A stretch of DNA of 64,000 nucleotides from Sycobia sp. Sy_11 (GCA_018907035.1 JACCIC010000014.1:5524501-5588500), one strand, 5' to 3'. Positions 1-12,216 are shown, counted from the first letter of the stretch. Notes: generated from the sequence alone by a model not told the origin. Numbers and translations: made by a program.

Positions 1-573
1 TTCAGGGGATTTTAGCGAATGCTTCGTATCCAAACTTATAACGAGTGATCCGACATATCATAAAACATATGAGCTTTTAACTTCGTCCAATCGACTCTAT
101 CATTTGTGAAAATCGATCGTGCATCCGTGCATATTGTAAATAATAACTTGCACTTTCTAAAATCATCCATTATGTATGAACATTAGTTTTCAAATATTAG
201 ATCGTCAAATTAAAGAAGATTTTCTTAATGACCGCGCTCCAAATCATCGTGCAGAGCTGGTAAACAATTCGCAGTAAAGAGAATTATATTTTCCTAACAA
301 ACTTATTGTAAAAAACCATTGAGCATCGTTTTTAATAAGTACGAAATATTGCAAAAAAATTGAAAATTCAAATCCGAATCAATTTGCCAGCGGCATCATT
401 TACAATCGTTGATAGTCGAGCATTTCAGAAAAATTTTCTCACCATATCAAGCGACCATTTTTATCGCACAGGGAGGTTTAAGGACAAAGGATATATATAA
501 TAACTCAGGCTTTATCACATATTTGATGCCTCTTTTAGAACGTTTTCAAAACTCGTTTTATTCTATAGAGAAA
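1..573. other. AT-rich non-coding stretch
   Basis: Unique-looking AT-rich DNA with no repeat array and no ORF that resembles a protein. I see no promoter or RNA signature in it. Confidence 0.6.
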
Positions 574-610
574 TGTGTGTGTGTGTGTGTGTGCGCGCGA
601 ACGCGCGCAC
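574..610. repeat. (TG)n followed by (CG)n alternating tract
   Basis: About ten TG units run directly into CG/CA units. Uninterrupted purine-pyrimidine alternation of this kind is a classical Z-DNA-prone composition. Confidence 0.95.
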
Positions 611-677
611 TGCAGCCGTCGTTTCATTGCGCCTTCTATCACTCCTGAGAGTCTCGATTTATTTCATTTTATTTCAG

Positions 678-764
678 TTTGATGCTGAGCGCATAAGAGC
701 CCCGCAGTTTTCTCGCGTGGCCGCATACTCCGGGGCGCGGGTTGACGTGCTCGATCATATCTAG
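678..764 (+). CDS. Candidate terminal coding exon, product not recognised
   Basis: A strong splice-acceptor-like sequence (pyrimidine-rich TTTCATTTTATTTCAG, ending at 677) is followed in frame by 28 codons and a TAG at 762-764. The frame begins FDAERIRAP and ends RVDVLDHI; it is mixed in composition, rich in charged residues and free of simple repeat. AATAAA-type signals occur downstream near 1030 and 1047. The upstream exon would lie outside the window or far to the left, where no partner was seen. I do not recognise the peptide. A chance open frame of 29 codons in GC-richer DNA is quite possible, so this is a candidate only. Confidence 0.25.
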   Translation, partial: FDAERIRAPQFSRVAAYSGARVDVLDHI

Positions 765-1101
765 CTGATACAATGCACCCGCGGCATTGTGTACAGTATG
801 TGTTGGATTCATAATCTTTTGAATTATTTCGAATAATGTGAATTAAAGTTAAGAAATTAAAGTTCTTGTAAAATTAAATTAAATTCTCATGTGAATCGAC
901 TGGTTTTCTTAAACAATAATTTAGCTCGTATTAAATTGATGTTGCAAGAACTGATATCAAATATCGAAGCGAGAAAGGCATCAAAACTCTTGCTGCTTGA
1001 TTCAGTGCATCGCTGATGCGCAAAATGTATTAATAAAGAAATGAAAAATAAAATTTTTAATATTCACATCGACACTGCCTATCGGCGATCGGATTTACAT
1101 C

Positions 1102-1104
<3 letters not shown>
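765..1104. other. AT-rich non-coding stretch with poly(A)-signal-like words
   Basis: AT-rich DNA containing two AATAAA hexamers (about 1030 and 1047). These could be a 3' UTR of the 678-764 candidate or chance words. Confidence 0.4.

Positions 1105-1153
<49 letters not shown>
1105..1153. repeat. (TA)n microsatellite, about 24 units
   Basis: Perfect TA array seen directly, flanked by unrelated sequence. Confidence 0.97.
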
Positions 1154-1155
<2 letters not shown>

Positions 1156-1624
1156 GATAAACGCATAAAAAAAAGATTTTTATAAAGTCAGGGACAGATG
1201 GAAATTTTTCACGGTAATAATATCGATATTTCAATGAAGCGCGTTCAATTGAGAAGGTACGCATTGCGGAATTAATTTTTACACGGGCAGAAGCGGAAAT
1301 TTCAAAATTATTTCACATAAATCCCCGAGATTAATAAAAAGCTTTTATCAAATTTGACAATAAAAAAAAAGAAGAATTTTCGCGGTTTCCAATGGCAAAT
1401 TCAAAATGATTTTTTGCCTATCGTAATAATGGTCAAAGGGATAATAAAAACAACAATAATGGACGAACGAGCCTCGAATTCGCTCGTTTCCAAAGAAAGC
1501 CCTGGATCCACGTTCACCACAGCCCGCTAATGAAATGCGAATTGAATGGCAATCGCGGCTTTATACGCCCAATTAAAAGTCGAAATTCATTTCGCCCGAA
1601 ATTCCGCGACCTCGCCGCCTACAA
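1154..1624. other. Non-coding transition from AT-rich to GC-rich DNA
   Basis: Composition shifts towards CpG-containing sequence after about 1500. No gene or other element is recognised. Confidence 0.5.
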
Positions 1625-1654
1625 AAGAAGAAGAAGAAGAAGAAGAAGAAGAAG
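1625..1654. repeat. (GAA)n trinucleotide repeat
   Basis: About ten AAG/GAA units followed by an A-rich run; purine on the plus strand. Confidence 0.95.
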
Positions 1655-2173
1655 GAAAAAAAAGCAGCGAAGCAGCCTCGGTCCCCGAACAAAAACAACT
1701 CGCGTGGTGCCCGCTCCCCCCTCCCTCGGCCAACCTTTCCCAGAATATTAGAGAAAACGAAAAACAGATCGAGAACACGCGCCGTCGGTTATTAGAGTGC
1801 GGAGAGGGCGAGGGTGCGGCGGGAAAAACGTCGAACGGCGAAATTTAAACGCGCGGTGGGACTGGCGAGATGGGGGGGGGCTTGAGAGAAATACACGCGT
1901 TCGACAAAGACGCGCGCTGAAGAGGAGAAAAATCGTGGCGTGTAGAACGGAAAAAGAAGTATGTGGTGCGCGGGGTGGGGTGGGGGGATTCGAAGCAGGG
2001 CTTTCAAATCAGCGATTGAAAGGCAACCCCCGGGCTTTGTGCGCGCGTATAACCTATACGCGCACTCATACGCGAGAAGACGGGGCAAACATTCACCCGT
2101 ATACGTACTTGTATGCATATGAATGTACCTATGTGTATTTTTGCGCTTGGAAAGCGAGAAAACTGCAGCATAC

Positions 2174-2177
<4 letters not shown>

Positions 2178-2211
<34 letters not shown>
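2178..2211. repeat. (GA)n microsatellite
   Basis: About sixteen perfect GA units. Confidence 0.97.
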
Positions 2212-2214
<3 letters not shown>

Positions 2215-2336
2215 AAGCCTGCTTCTGCATCCTCTATCTTTCTCACCAACCCCCGCTAAATCCAGGGTTCCTTTCCTTCTCACCTTTTTACCTCTTCTAC
2301 CACCGCCTCGTTCAACTGTACCACTCTTTCTCACTC

Positions 2337-2340
<4 letters not shown>

Positions 2341-2382
<42 letters not shown>
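2341..2382. repeat. (CT)n microsatellite
   Basis: Twenty-one perfect CT units. Confidence 0.97.
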
Positions 2383-2385
<3 letters not shown>

Positions 2386-2500
2386 CATCTCACTCACTCT
2401 TTTCACCCCTTTTACGACTCTGTATGCAGCAGCGAAATATGCGACTGAAATATTACCGGCATGTTCTCGCATGCACAATCCGTCCTTCTATCTCACTCTC

Positions 2501-2503
<3 letters not shown>

Positions 2504-2543
<40 letters not shown>
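2504..2543. repeat. (CT)n microsatellite
   Basis: About twenty CT units, continued by imperfect pyrimidine-rich sequence. Confidence 0.97.
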
Positions 2544-2547
<4 letters not shown>

Positions 2548-2914
2548 GTCCTCCCCTTTACGTTTCTCTCTTGCTCTCTTTGAAAAGTCCTCGGAAACTT
2601 TGGACTGGAGGTTGTGCTTTCTCGCTCGCGCCTGCGCGCAAAAGCGTGTTTGCGGCGTTGGAGATGGGGAAAAAAAGCGTGAAGAGAGAGGAGGATGGCA
2701 AGAGGAGGTGGCACGGTAGCGAGAACGAGAGACGCGCATGGCACGGATGGTGGGGGGCAGGGTGTGGAAGAAAAAGTCGGACAGCAGAAAGAGAGAAAAG
2801 CCCGACTTCCCCCTCGACCCACCCACTCTCTATCTCATTCCTCTTTTTCTCTACCTTTTGGCGTTTGCGGTGACGGCCCGTAAAATTGTCAAACGCTAAC
2901 GAGAACCTCGAACC

Positions 2915-2954
2915 TTCTCTCTTCCTCTCTCTCTCTCTCACTCTCTCTCTCTCT
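2915..2954. repeat. Imperfect (CT)n microsatellite
   Basis: CT array interrupted by CC and CA steps. Confidence 0.93.
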
Positions 2955-3196
2955 GGCTCTGAGTTTCTTTCGCCAAGCTATTTCTACTGGAATCTTTTTC
3001 CTCTTTCTCCAGTCCCTATCTCGCTTCCTCCGCCCACTGCCTCGCTCTATTTCTCTACCTCCATTCACACGCGTACGTGCGCGCAGGAGAGGGAGATGGG
3101 TGCAGTCCTTCCGCGTGTCGGAAGCTTTTTTCCCCGACTCCCGTCGCAAGCGCTTGCGCTCTTTCCTCTTTCTCTCGCTTTTTTCTTTTTCCATTA

Positions 3197-3218
3197 TTTT
3201 TTTTTTTTTTTTTTTTTT
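3197..3218 (-). repeat. Homopolymer T22 (minus-strand A22)
   Basis: Uninterrupted T22. I looked for flanking direct repeats that would mark it as a retroposon tail and found none longer than five bases. Confidence 0.95.
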
Positions 3219-3578
3219 GTTGAAGAGCACCTCCGTGTCACCTAGCTCGCGCCTTCTTCCCCCCCCCCACCTGCGCGCCATTGCGCCACGCTGTGAAATA
3301 GTGGAGAGGAGCGCGCGTGCATTTTGATGACGCTTTCGTAAAACAAAAAAAAAAGGACGAGCGTCACATACGCACGCGGGCGCGCTCGCACAGACAGGCA
3401 TTAACGGAGAAATAGAGGTACCGAGAGATGCAGAGAAGGAAAGTACGGTCGCGATACCCCTGGGTGCCAAGTAATTATGGCCGCAATTATTTCATAATGA
3501 CGACAATAATTCTCGCGCTCGGGTCCCTATGTTGAGCTGGCTCCGAAGTTTTCGTCAGCACTGCCCTAGCTTATCTCT

Positions 3579-3604
3579 TATATATGTATATGTATATATA
3601 TATA
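3579..3604. repeat. Imperfect (TA)n with TG interruptions
   Basis: Short TA array with TATGTA interruptions. Confidence 0.9.
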
Positions 3605-6600
3605 CACGTGAGCGCACAACGGAAAACTTGGCGAATGCGATAGTTGCTCCGCTCATACTGATATACCGTTGCGGTCTATCTGCGGCTCTGCTGAAATGAA
3701 ATATTTTCCAGGCACGGATGGAAATTGTCCGGATTCTCGTGGGATTTTCACGCTTACAAAATAAAAATTCCAGCGGTACGAGATTTTGCGCCTATCTGAA
3801 AATGCTTGACTCTTAGAATATAATTTGGGATAGAAGAGGGACGACATTGTTGAATAACTGCAATGACTGCAATTGACTGGTGTATATTTATAAATGAATG
3901 TGGGAATTATAAATGTTTACTTTAACTTTGATCAAATTGATCATATCATTATGAAATAAACCTGGTATTATTTCCATATTCTTAACTATGTTTCGGTACG
4001 TGCATTAAGCTATACTCTATGAATTATCTATGATTGTCTTAATAATTGAAAATCAGATTGTTAAGATAACTTTCAATTCAATGTTCCAAATTCAGAATTA
4101 CTTAAATTATATAATTTTAACGTATAATGAATTATTTCCCTTCGCTGATTTCTGAACAGAATACATACTTAACATTTATTGCACAAGATAAGAAAGATGC
4201 ACCCATTTATAAATTTTCATAAATACGGATGAAAGGATATCGCTGTCGACAATAAATCGATCGATTCATTGATTCATCAATAAATTGATTCGGATGAAAC
4301 AATACTAAAATGGAGGAGATCGCAAACTAATTTTCAATCCACGTAGAATTGGAGAATCTTAAAGTATCTTTAAAAAAAAAGAAACAGGGGAAAATCAGCA
4401 CTGGGACTTTATTAGAAAAGCTTTAGAGGCTAAGTAATGTTATGTGAATAGGCATTACAAACTGAAAATATTGTGATTTTAATAATAATCGTTTTCAGTT
4501 TCAGAAATACTAACTGTTTCCGAATTGAAATTAAAATTAAAGCTTTCCTTAAAAACTCTGAATTATAATGGGTCAAGAGTAAAAAACGAATAAAAATACG
4601 ACTATAGCTAGTAAAGAATAAGTGCATTCAAATGATTAATCTTCGATGCATTTTCAAGGTATCATAATGTCGGAAAAAATTCTTTCTCCAAAAAACCGTG
4701 TCTATTAAAAAGTCATTGTATTTTTTTCAATGCTTTAAAATTCTTTACTTTTTCATGTCATATTATGATGAATAAATGTTAACGGGCATTCAAGTAGTTG
4801 GTCAACGTTTCAATTATAAATTGGATAAATATTTTAGATAAATTGTTGAATTCTTTAGAATTAGTCCTGCTCGCAATTTGTAATATGACTCTTTGCTCAT
4901 CTCTCACGTCGATCTGCACTAAAGTACCATTACGGCTGAAAAATTTCTATAGATTAACTCTAACATTAAAGCCACCACTCCACACAAGCCCGACATTATT
5001 AATTTATAAAAAAATTCAAAAACGAGATTGATTTAAATCAGCTCAAATCCTAATCGGTGATAGGAAAACGTCAGAGATTGAATCGTTAAATACGATACAT
5101 TCGGAATCAGCACAATAGAGGACTCTACCTGATAAGAAAAATCCTAATGAATGCATTTCTAGAGACGATGAAGTTGAATAAGTCAGCTTATTTTTTCTTA
5201 AACTATTGTTAATAGAATTACAGTTAATTACTCTGCGAATACAACATTGTCTCATTCAGTGGGATTTAAAAAACTTATTATTGGGATTTAAGATACATGT
5301 ACACATAAAAAACTAGATTATTTAGAATATTGTATAATCTTGATTATTTTCTTAAACTACATGAAAATAAGTGGGAAAGTCAGGAATTATTAAACAGGAT
5401 GCTGAAGGGCAAGCCTATTAGTTATAAAGACTATTGAAAACTGTTTGCAGCCAGCTTAAAATAAGTAGTACCATTGAACTCTCATCTTTTATCCTAAAAA
5501 ATACCGAGAAATTGATTAACAGGTTACGTTCGTGATATATTTATAATAGGTAAAACGTAGCTCCACAGGGATTAAAAAACCTATCGTATTATAAAATCCA
5601 CAGAATAAAAAAAGGATTTATCACCATTTCTAGCATCAAACTGAGCGTATCTTCAATTATACATAAGAAGTTATTATGAATGCCATAAAGTAAGCATAAA
5701 ATTTGTATGAATATCGCAGAATGGTTTAACCACTTTCTGGGAAACTCTTTTCTAATAAAGTACTATCCTGCAATGAAAGGTGTAATTAAGGTATCCACTG
5801 GGTTATGTGCTGTCGTCATGCATATGGTATTTTGCTTTAGCCATTGAACGAACTGCTAGCGCAGCTAAATCTATTTGACTGCAAGTGATCAATCATGCTG
5901 CTGATATAATAATCAGGAAATGAAGAACAGTCATGTGAGGACTTGAATATTCTTGGCATAAAAGCAATTGTTCAGCTAAATATGGGCACAATAATAAACG
6001 GTTTTCTATTTGATAAGAATTATGAAATATCTGTGATTTCTAAGAAAGACTAAGATACTGGTAAAATATCCTACTAGATGTTTGAAATTCTTCATCAGGG
6101 ATGAGATTCAGACGTGAGTTATTAAAGAAAATAACCAAATTTGGAATATACTAGAAAAATTTAAACAAACCGCACTTTTCATCCCTCATAAATGTGAAAG
6201 ACAGGTCCTAGATTACATTTTCGGAGGTACTTATATAGAAAAATAAGCTACGAGTATATAATTATGTATATATATAATGAAAGTCTATGTTCCATTATCA
6301 GGCGATTAATGAAAGTGATCAATTCCATTTAAATATTTCCTACTCTGAGCTGGAGTAAATTGAGATTATCAATATATCCGTCTCTTTTTTTCCTTAAGTA
6401 GTTTTCTTTGTAATCGGAACCGACCTTACTTTAACAAATTCGATGGTATAACTGTAATACATCTTATGACATATCCAAGCCAAACTCTTGTACTTCGTGT
6501 TGAACAATAAATAAGTAAATAATTTGCTTTGCCCATATTACGTAAGGTCAGCCTTTTAGTTTCTATTGTGTTTGAAATAGAATAAAACATCCGAAAGTTT

Positions 6601-7790
6601 CACAAAGCTCGCTTTTCTTTCGGTAATAATTCGTTGATTTTGTAGGTGCAAAAATCAAGACAATGCGGATAATAATAATTCAAATAACATATGAATGCAG
6701 AAATTTAATTCTATTGAATACAACGTAGAATACAAATTAATAGAAGATTACGCGACTAATGAAGATATGCCTTACCCATCCGTCAACTTAACTTCATCCC
6801 AACGAACTCGGGATAACTATTCCCATTACTGCGAGCATCGCCTCGGGATTTTCGCCACCATTTATGTGAAAATAAAAAAAATTCCCCACCATTCATATCA
6901 TTAATTACTTTAAATTTTGCCGAGTAGTATTTAAACGAGTGGATTTCTATCCGTCTACTACGAATTCCCTCTGGTCAGCACTGATACAAACCCGTCTACT
7001 GTCGCTATATGACCTAGATTTCGACAATTTTCAGAATTTTCATTCAACGCAAAAATAAAAAAGGAAAATTTAACTGAGAAAATACTGGATTGAGTATTTC
7101 AAAAAATGAATGCCGAAATCTGTATTTGATAATAAATTTCATTCACTCGTATATGAAATTCGACAAAAACGCTAACGGTCTATCGAGACTTTTTAATGAA
7201 TTGTACCAATTTATTATATACCAATTACATTTAATCGAGAAATGCTAATATTTACTGTTCAAGCTTTTACCAGATAAATTGCAATGTAAGCCAAAATAAT
7301 TCAGTAATTCTTGCACGATATTTAATGCGCAATATTTGCTTTCATTCCTAACTTCGATTTTCAGGAAAACTAATAAATATTATCAAATAAATTCCAGAAA
7401 GTGGGTTTCAAATTTAATGCAATTATCTTGACAAATAACGATACGTAATGTTTGTCCAAATTTTGTATTCGAGGCATCCACGTTATAAATTTCAGTTAAA
7501 TTAACGTTGTCCAAACTGAAAATAATAAAAATGTATTATTTATACCAATCCAAATGCAAAAAAAGAAATATCGAGCAAACCCCGACAGAGGACGGATAAA
7601 AGCTTCTTTTATTTGTTTAACAGCGAAGTCGATACGGAAAGATCGCCACTCTCGAAACGCGCCGCCCCATCCAAGAGCACTTTCACAAAGGCCAAAAGAA
7701 CGACACATCCACCGAGGCCCGGAATCTCAAAATCCATATATCTCCAAAGCTGCAGTTCCCTCCCATCCCCCTGTCCCGCATTGGCCGGAC
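3605..7790. other. Long AT-rich quiet block, no gene recognised
   Basis: About 4.2 kb of unique-looking AT-rich DNA almost free of microsatellites. I read both strands for exon-like frames. The only mildly coding-like stretch is a 69-residue frame at 6695-6904, which has neither splice context nor recognisable motifs. A GATTCAT-type short iteration occurs around 4255-4295. Decayed transposon DNA is possible, but no family signature was seen. Confidence 0.55.
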
Positions 7791-7816
7791 AGAGAAAGAG
7801 AGAGAGAGAGAGAGAC
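7791..7816. repeat. (GA)n microsatellite
   Basis: About ten GA units, continued by GACGA variants. Confidence 0.93.
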
Positions 7817-8012
7817 GAGACGAGATAAAAAAAAGTAATAGAGACGGGAGAGAAAGAGAAAAAATATGATATCGGCGCCTATATATACCCCCATCGCGAA
7901 ACTTCCTCTTTTCACGAGAGCACACATAATCCAAAAAGAAGGAGTATGAAAAAAAAAAACCATATACACGCCGGGTCGGGATTAATCGATACACCGCGCT
8001 GGCAGTAGCGAC

Positions 8013-8043
8013 CGGCGGCGGCGGCAACAGCAGCAGCAGCAGC
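8013..8043. repeat. (CGG)n(CAG)n mixed trinucleotide repeat
   Basis: About four CGG/GGC units followed by five CAG units. This could encode polyglutamine, but the frame closes within the neighbouring purine tracts and no exon context is visible. Confidence 0.93.
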
Positions 8044-8068
8044 TACTACTTCTCCTCGTCGACACGGC

Positions 8069-8093
8069 AAAAAAAAAAAAAAAAAAAAAAAAA
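8069..8093 (+). repeat. Homopolymer A25
   Basis: Uninterrupted A25. No direct repeat flanks it, so a retroposon tail is not supported. Confidence 0.95.
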
Positions 8094-8453
8094 CAGGGAA
8101 AAAGAAAAAGAGCCAGCGTGCAAAAAGCCCGAACACGGCCGGGACGAGATGGGAAGGGATAGGGAAAGAGAAAGAAAGATAGCGAGTGGGGATACTAAGC
8201 GAGAGAGAAATATGGAGAGAGATAGATAGAGAGCGCGAGGAGGCGGGCGGAGAGGAGGGGGGCGTACAGCTTCTTTCATACACCAAGCGAACCCTTTTAA
8301 AGTGCCTCGAGCGCTCGCTCGCGTCAAAATGATTTGAAAGCCGGCCCCACTCCTCTCCCGTCCCCCTGACTCACCCTTACATCTTCCAAGCTTTTCGATC
8401 TCCGATGAGCAAGCAAGCTTCAAGTGCTCAGTACCAAAGCCTATACATATATG

Positions 8454-8456
<3 letters not shown>

Positions 8457-8503
<47 letters not shown>

Positions 8504-8541
8504 CATATGATGTATATATGTATATGTATATATGTATATGT
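8457..8541. repeat. (TA)n, perfect then degenerating into TG/CA-interrupted units
   Basis: About twenty perfect TA units to 8498, then TATGTA and GCATA variants to 8541. Confidence 0.96.
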
Positions 8542-8571
8542 AAAACGTTGAAACGAGGTATCATTTGCCCA

Positions 8572-8574
<3 letters not shown>

Positions 8575-8624
<50 letters not shown>
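8575..8624. repeat. (CT)n microsatellite, about 25 units
   Basis: Perfect CT array followed by TTCTC variants. Confidence 0.97.
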
Positions 8625-8631
<7 letters not shown>

Positions 8632-9022
8632 ACTCACTCGCTGCGCTCAAAGCGCGAAAGAGCTTCAAAGGGAAGCGCGAGAGGAGCCGATGGAGGCTCG
8701 CTCGCGCGTTAACGTCGTGTAAATTTCGCCGCGCCGCGGGTGTCGAGAGTCACGATTACTTACGCACCATCACGCCGACCCCCTTCACCCGTCGCCCCGC
8801 GCGTATACACGTGCCCGCGATGAGGGTATGGGGGAGTCTGGCGGTTAAGTTAAGGGGAGAGGAGGGGGAGAGAGTGTAGCGAGCGAGAGAAACAGGCTTG
8901 TATGTAATTACGGAGGCGAAGGCGATTTGCATAATACAATCGAGCACGCGCGCGCGGCGACCACGGCGGCGATCCGCGAGCGCGCGCCCGATCGAGAGGA
9001 AGCAGTTGGGTTGCGCTGATGC

Positions 9023-9024
<2 letters not shown>
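8625..9024. other. CpG-rich block without a recognised gene
   Basis: High CpG density with CGCG runs around 8946-8990. No splice-bounded frame or core promoter was identified. Confidence 0.55.

Positions 9025-9072
<48 letters not shown>
9025..9072. repeat. (TA)n microsatellite, about 24 units
   Basis: Perfect TA array. Confidence 0.97.
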
Positions 9073-9073
<1 letters not shown>

Positions 9074-9202
9074 CATAGACAAACCTCTGGAAGTGTGCGA
9101 GAGGGGGAGAGATCGACGTATCCATGCCCATTTCAACCGTCAGCGCGTTGTAATGCTCGATAAACCAAGGGCGCCATATATATACGGGCGTGTGACAACA
9201 AT

Positions 9203-9206
<4 letters not shown>

Positions 9207-9248
<42 letters not shown>
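9207..9248. repeat. (TA)n microsatellite, about 21 units
   Basis: Perfect TA array, the second within 200 bp. Confidence 0.97.
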
Positions 9249-9253
<5 letters not shown>

Positions 9254-9445
9254 TCGAGTCGTTGGAGCTATAATATATGTTTTTCTCTTCCGATTTTTGG
9301 GGGATACATAATGGAAAGACAGGGAGGCGGGATAAGCGCGCGCTGTATTATTTCTATTATGGACTGTAACCGATCGCTCGACTTCCGAGGTCGGTCTGGG
9401 AGAGATTTGCGCCTTTTGCGTTGGGGCTTTTGTGCTATTCCACGT

Positions 9446-9600
<155 letters not shown>

Positions 9601-9680
9601 TGTATTCAGTCTCCCGCCTCGAATTCGACTGGATAGATTGGGGAGGGAGCGTTGAAGTTATTATTGACAGGATCGGCAAA

Positions 9681-9691
9681 GGGGGGGGGGG
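9681..9691. repeat. Homopolymer G11
   Basis: Uninterrupted run of eleven G. Confidence 0.95.
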
Positions 9692-9796
9692 ACTATCATT
9701 GTTGTGGACTGTTGATTTGGGGGTTTGATTCGATTGTGTTATAGTCGTTTCGATGCTCCATTGATCGCGTAATCCGGCAGGAGTAGGTAAAATAAG

Positions 9797-9799
<3 letters not shown>

Positions 9800-9852
<53 letters not shown>
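9800..9852. repeat. (TA)n microsatellite, about 26 units
   Basis: Perfect TA array at the boundary between GC-rich and AT-rich domains. Confidence 0.97.
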
Positions 9853-11190
9853 TTTGTAATTTTTCTTTTAACCTTATAGTTTTGTTCTATTCTTTTTTTA
9901 AATTTACCTTTATGAATTTAGTGAATATTCAAATAACTGATATATTATGGACGGATGATATGTGAATTAAATTCATTAATAGTATGGTGTCTAACAAGAA
10001 GTGAGTGAGGGAGAACTTCATTACGCTAAGTTTATCAGAAAATTCCATTTTTGTCCAAAAACTATTGTTTCAGTAAACTGCAATGCCATTTTGTTTTTTT
10101 CTTCAAGCAGAATTGCTTTCTAATTTTATTTAATCTGAAATATATCAAAAAATTTTTTTCTCCACATTAGTCGGACAAAGATCTTGAAAACATACAATTA
10201 TGAAGTATTTCAAGGTTACATTCGGATTCAAAGCAACTAACTCTTTTAGACAAATATATTACATTTTTTGATGCTGTATAAATCGGTTAAATTTTCTTAA
10301 TCTATGTAAAAAATAATAAAAAAACTTTTTAGTCCTCGAAGATGAAGAAAAGTGGTTCGAAATGTCGGATATCCTGTCGTAAATATAAATTTAAGGTATT
10401 GGGGGCAGTCACGTTGTTCCTTGTTAATATAGAATATCGTTTATTTTTATTATTTTTCATATTTTTATTTTTAATCTAATATAATTTCATTTTTAATAGC
10501 AATTTCTATTTCAGATTCTTCCGGGGTGATAATAAGGACAGTCTGACTACCATGATGGCAGTATAATATATTCTATTATAAGGACTGGAAAACCGATAAA
10601 AATATTTATTAATTTAATTTAGTACAGTCGACATAGGTACTAGGTTTACTTATTTATTTTTAAAAAATAGTATTAAAATAGTGAAATAGAAAAATCAAAA
10701 TTAATTTTAGTTTTCGAGAACAATTTTCATACCCAATTAACATTTTCGCTACTGCAACTTACATTTTATTATATTGAAATTTATATCTATTATATTTTAA
10801 CGATCAAAAATATCTGTAATAAAAATCTAAACTTACTTACCTTCTAAAATGTCACAGACAAAAAAATTAAGCACATTATCGAAAAAGTGTCCCTTTAATC
10901 AAAATCGCCTTGGCTTTAAATTGATGACATCGATATATAATCTAATATATGTATATATCGAGGACAATTTTCGCGATAAACGAGCTCATATTTAAAACGT
11001 AGATTTTATGAGACAACATTCGAGGCGGTAGTGGGGAGGGAGTGGAATCGAGGATCTGATTAATGACGCGTATTTTCAACGGAGCGACCCAAGCGTCGAC
11101 GATAAATCTTTTTTCAAATTTCTCCTGTATAAATAGCCGAGAGTACTAATTCGCTAATGCACGCGCAGGGAACCCGGGAAAATTTCGACG
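9853..11190. other. AT-rich block with one dispersed-repeat copy and intron-like signals
   Basis: Quiet AT-rich DNA. It contains copy 1 of a 54 bp repeat (10582-10635) and an intron-like arrangement at 10396-10514 with GT and TTTCAG borders. A TATAAATA word at 11128-11135 is followed by GC-richer sequence, but no initiator was seen at the right spacing. Confidence 0.45.
10582..10635 (+). repeat. Dispersed 54 bp repeat, copy 1
   Basis: Aligns without gaps to 13579-13632, about 45 of 54 positions identical by eye. Both begin GGACTG, share ATATTTATTAATTTA in the middle and end ACAGTCGACATA. Both copies lie on the plus strand 3.0 kb apart. Such similarity in otherwise dissimilar flanks suggests fragments of one transposable element or an old duplication. 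Confidence 0.75.
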
Positions 11191-11192
11191 AT

Positions 11193-11212
11193 TATATATA
11201 TATATATATATA
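11193..11212. repeat. (TA)n microsatellite, short
   Basis: Ten TA units. Confidence 0.93.
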
Positions 11213-11257
11213 ACAGCACCTCCACGTCCGTTTTATTAAACGAAAATCAAATTTATC

Positions 11258-11261
<4 letters not shown>

Positions 11262-11318
<57 letters not shown>
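11262..11318. repeat. (TA)n microsatellite, about 28 units
   Basis: Perfect TA array. Confidence 0.97.
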
Positions 11319-11321
<3 letters not shown>

Positions 11322-11556
11322 GAGCCAAATAGAACCGTAGAAATGGGTACAAAACGAGCATCGCCCACATCGGGGTGCGATGGGAGTGGGGGGGCAACGT
11401 CAGCAGCAAAGAGAGGACAGCCAGTAGCGGAGAATCGAGGGGGATTATAAAGGCAACGGCTCTGCCGCGCTAAATATTGGAAAGTAGTATGGCAATCGGA
11501 TAATTCTATTATACGGCCGTATAGACCGACGAGGTGGCACGCGCTAGGCGCAATTT

Positions 11557-11561
<5 letters not shown>

Positions 11562-11613
<52 letters not shown>
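11562..11613. repeat. (TA)n microsatellite, about 25 units
   Basis: Perfect TA array. Confidence 0.97.
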
Positions 11614-11615
<2 letters not shown>

Positions 11616-12156
11616 CCACCGTTCGTAGAGGTTAATTGGTTGGTTGTGGCGAGAAAACGAGCAAGCCACGGTAGGGAGAGAGTATGAAGGGAGAGCGAGA
11701 TGGCCGGGGATGCAGATATATATATGAATATACAACCCAAGCGCGCGCAACGACGACGACAAACAGAGACGAATAGAAGAAAAGAAGATTAAATAGAAGC
11801 GCGCGTACCCGCCCGGGGCACTTAGATACACTCGAGCGAGTTGGGGGGGGGGGTTCAGGGCCAGAAGTGTAAGGGAGAAGACGGAGAAAATGATCGAAGT
11901 GGGAAGTTGGGGAGAAGAGCGGGATCTAGCCCTCTTTCAATCCCCCCTCCCCACTGTCTTCCCGCCACCCTTTCCCCGTCTCGATCTCAACACTCTCCGT
12001 ATTGAATTTACACTAATCTGTCGTGAAGAGGCGCACGAGGCGAGAGACAGGGAGGGGGTTGGGAAGAGATAGAGGTATTCAGGGGTGACGAGAGAGGGTG
12101 GAAGTGGGATAAGGGACAGGGGACGTAGCAGCGCGTGTTTGCCTGCTCCCCTTGTG

Positions 12157-12159
<3 letters not shown>

Positions 12160-12216
<57 letters not shown>

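Larger units (their letters stand above)
1655..3560. other. CpG- and pyrimidine-rich block, no gene recognised
   Basis: GC-rich, strongly strand-asymmetric DNA carrying the (GA)n and (CT)n arrays listed separately, a G9 run at 1872-1880 and a C10 run at 3259-3268. The long open frames here are readings of CT/GA repeats (Leu-Ser or Arg-Glu runs) and are not credible proteins. The block could be regulatory, because GAGA-type repeats can bind GAGA factor, but nothing proves this. Confidence 0.6.
7817..8456. other. GC-rich purine-biased block, no gene recognised
   Basis: Purine-rich plus strand with GA-type interruptions, a CGG/CAG mixed trinucleotide array and a poly(A) run listed separately. 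No supported gene. Confidence 0.6.

Noticed and set aside
1797..2873. Longest open frame in the window (358 residues) and its overlapping partners
   Set aside because: They read through (GA)n and (CT)n arrays and purine-rich linkers on both strands. The products are Arg-Glu and Leu-Ser runs with no domain.
3197..3300. T22 tract as a retroposon tail
   Set aside because: Best flanking direct repeat is five bases, compared with the thirteen-base duplication at 54.6 kb.
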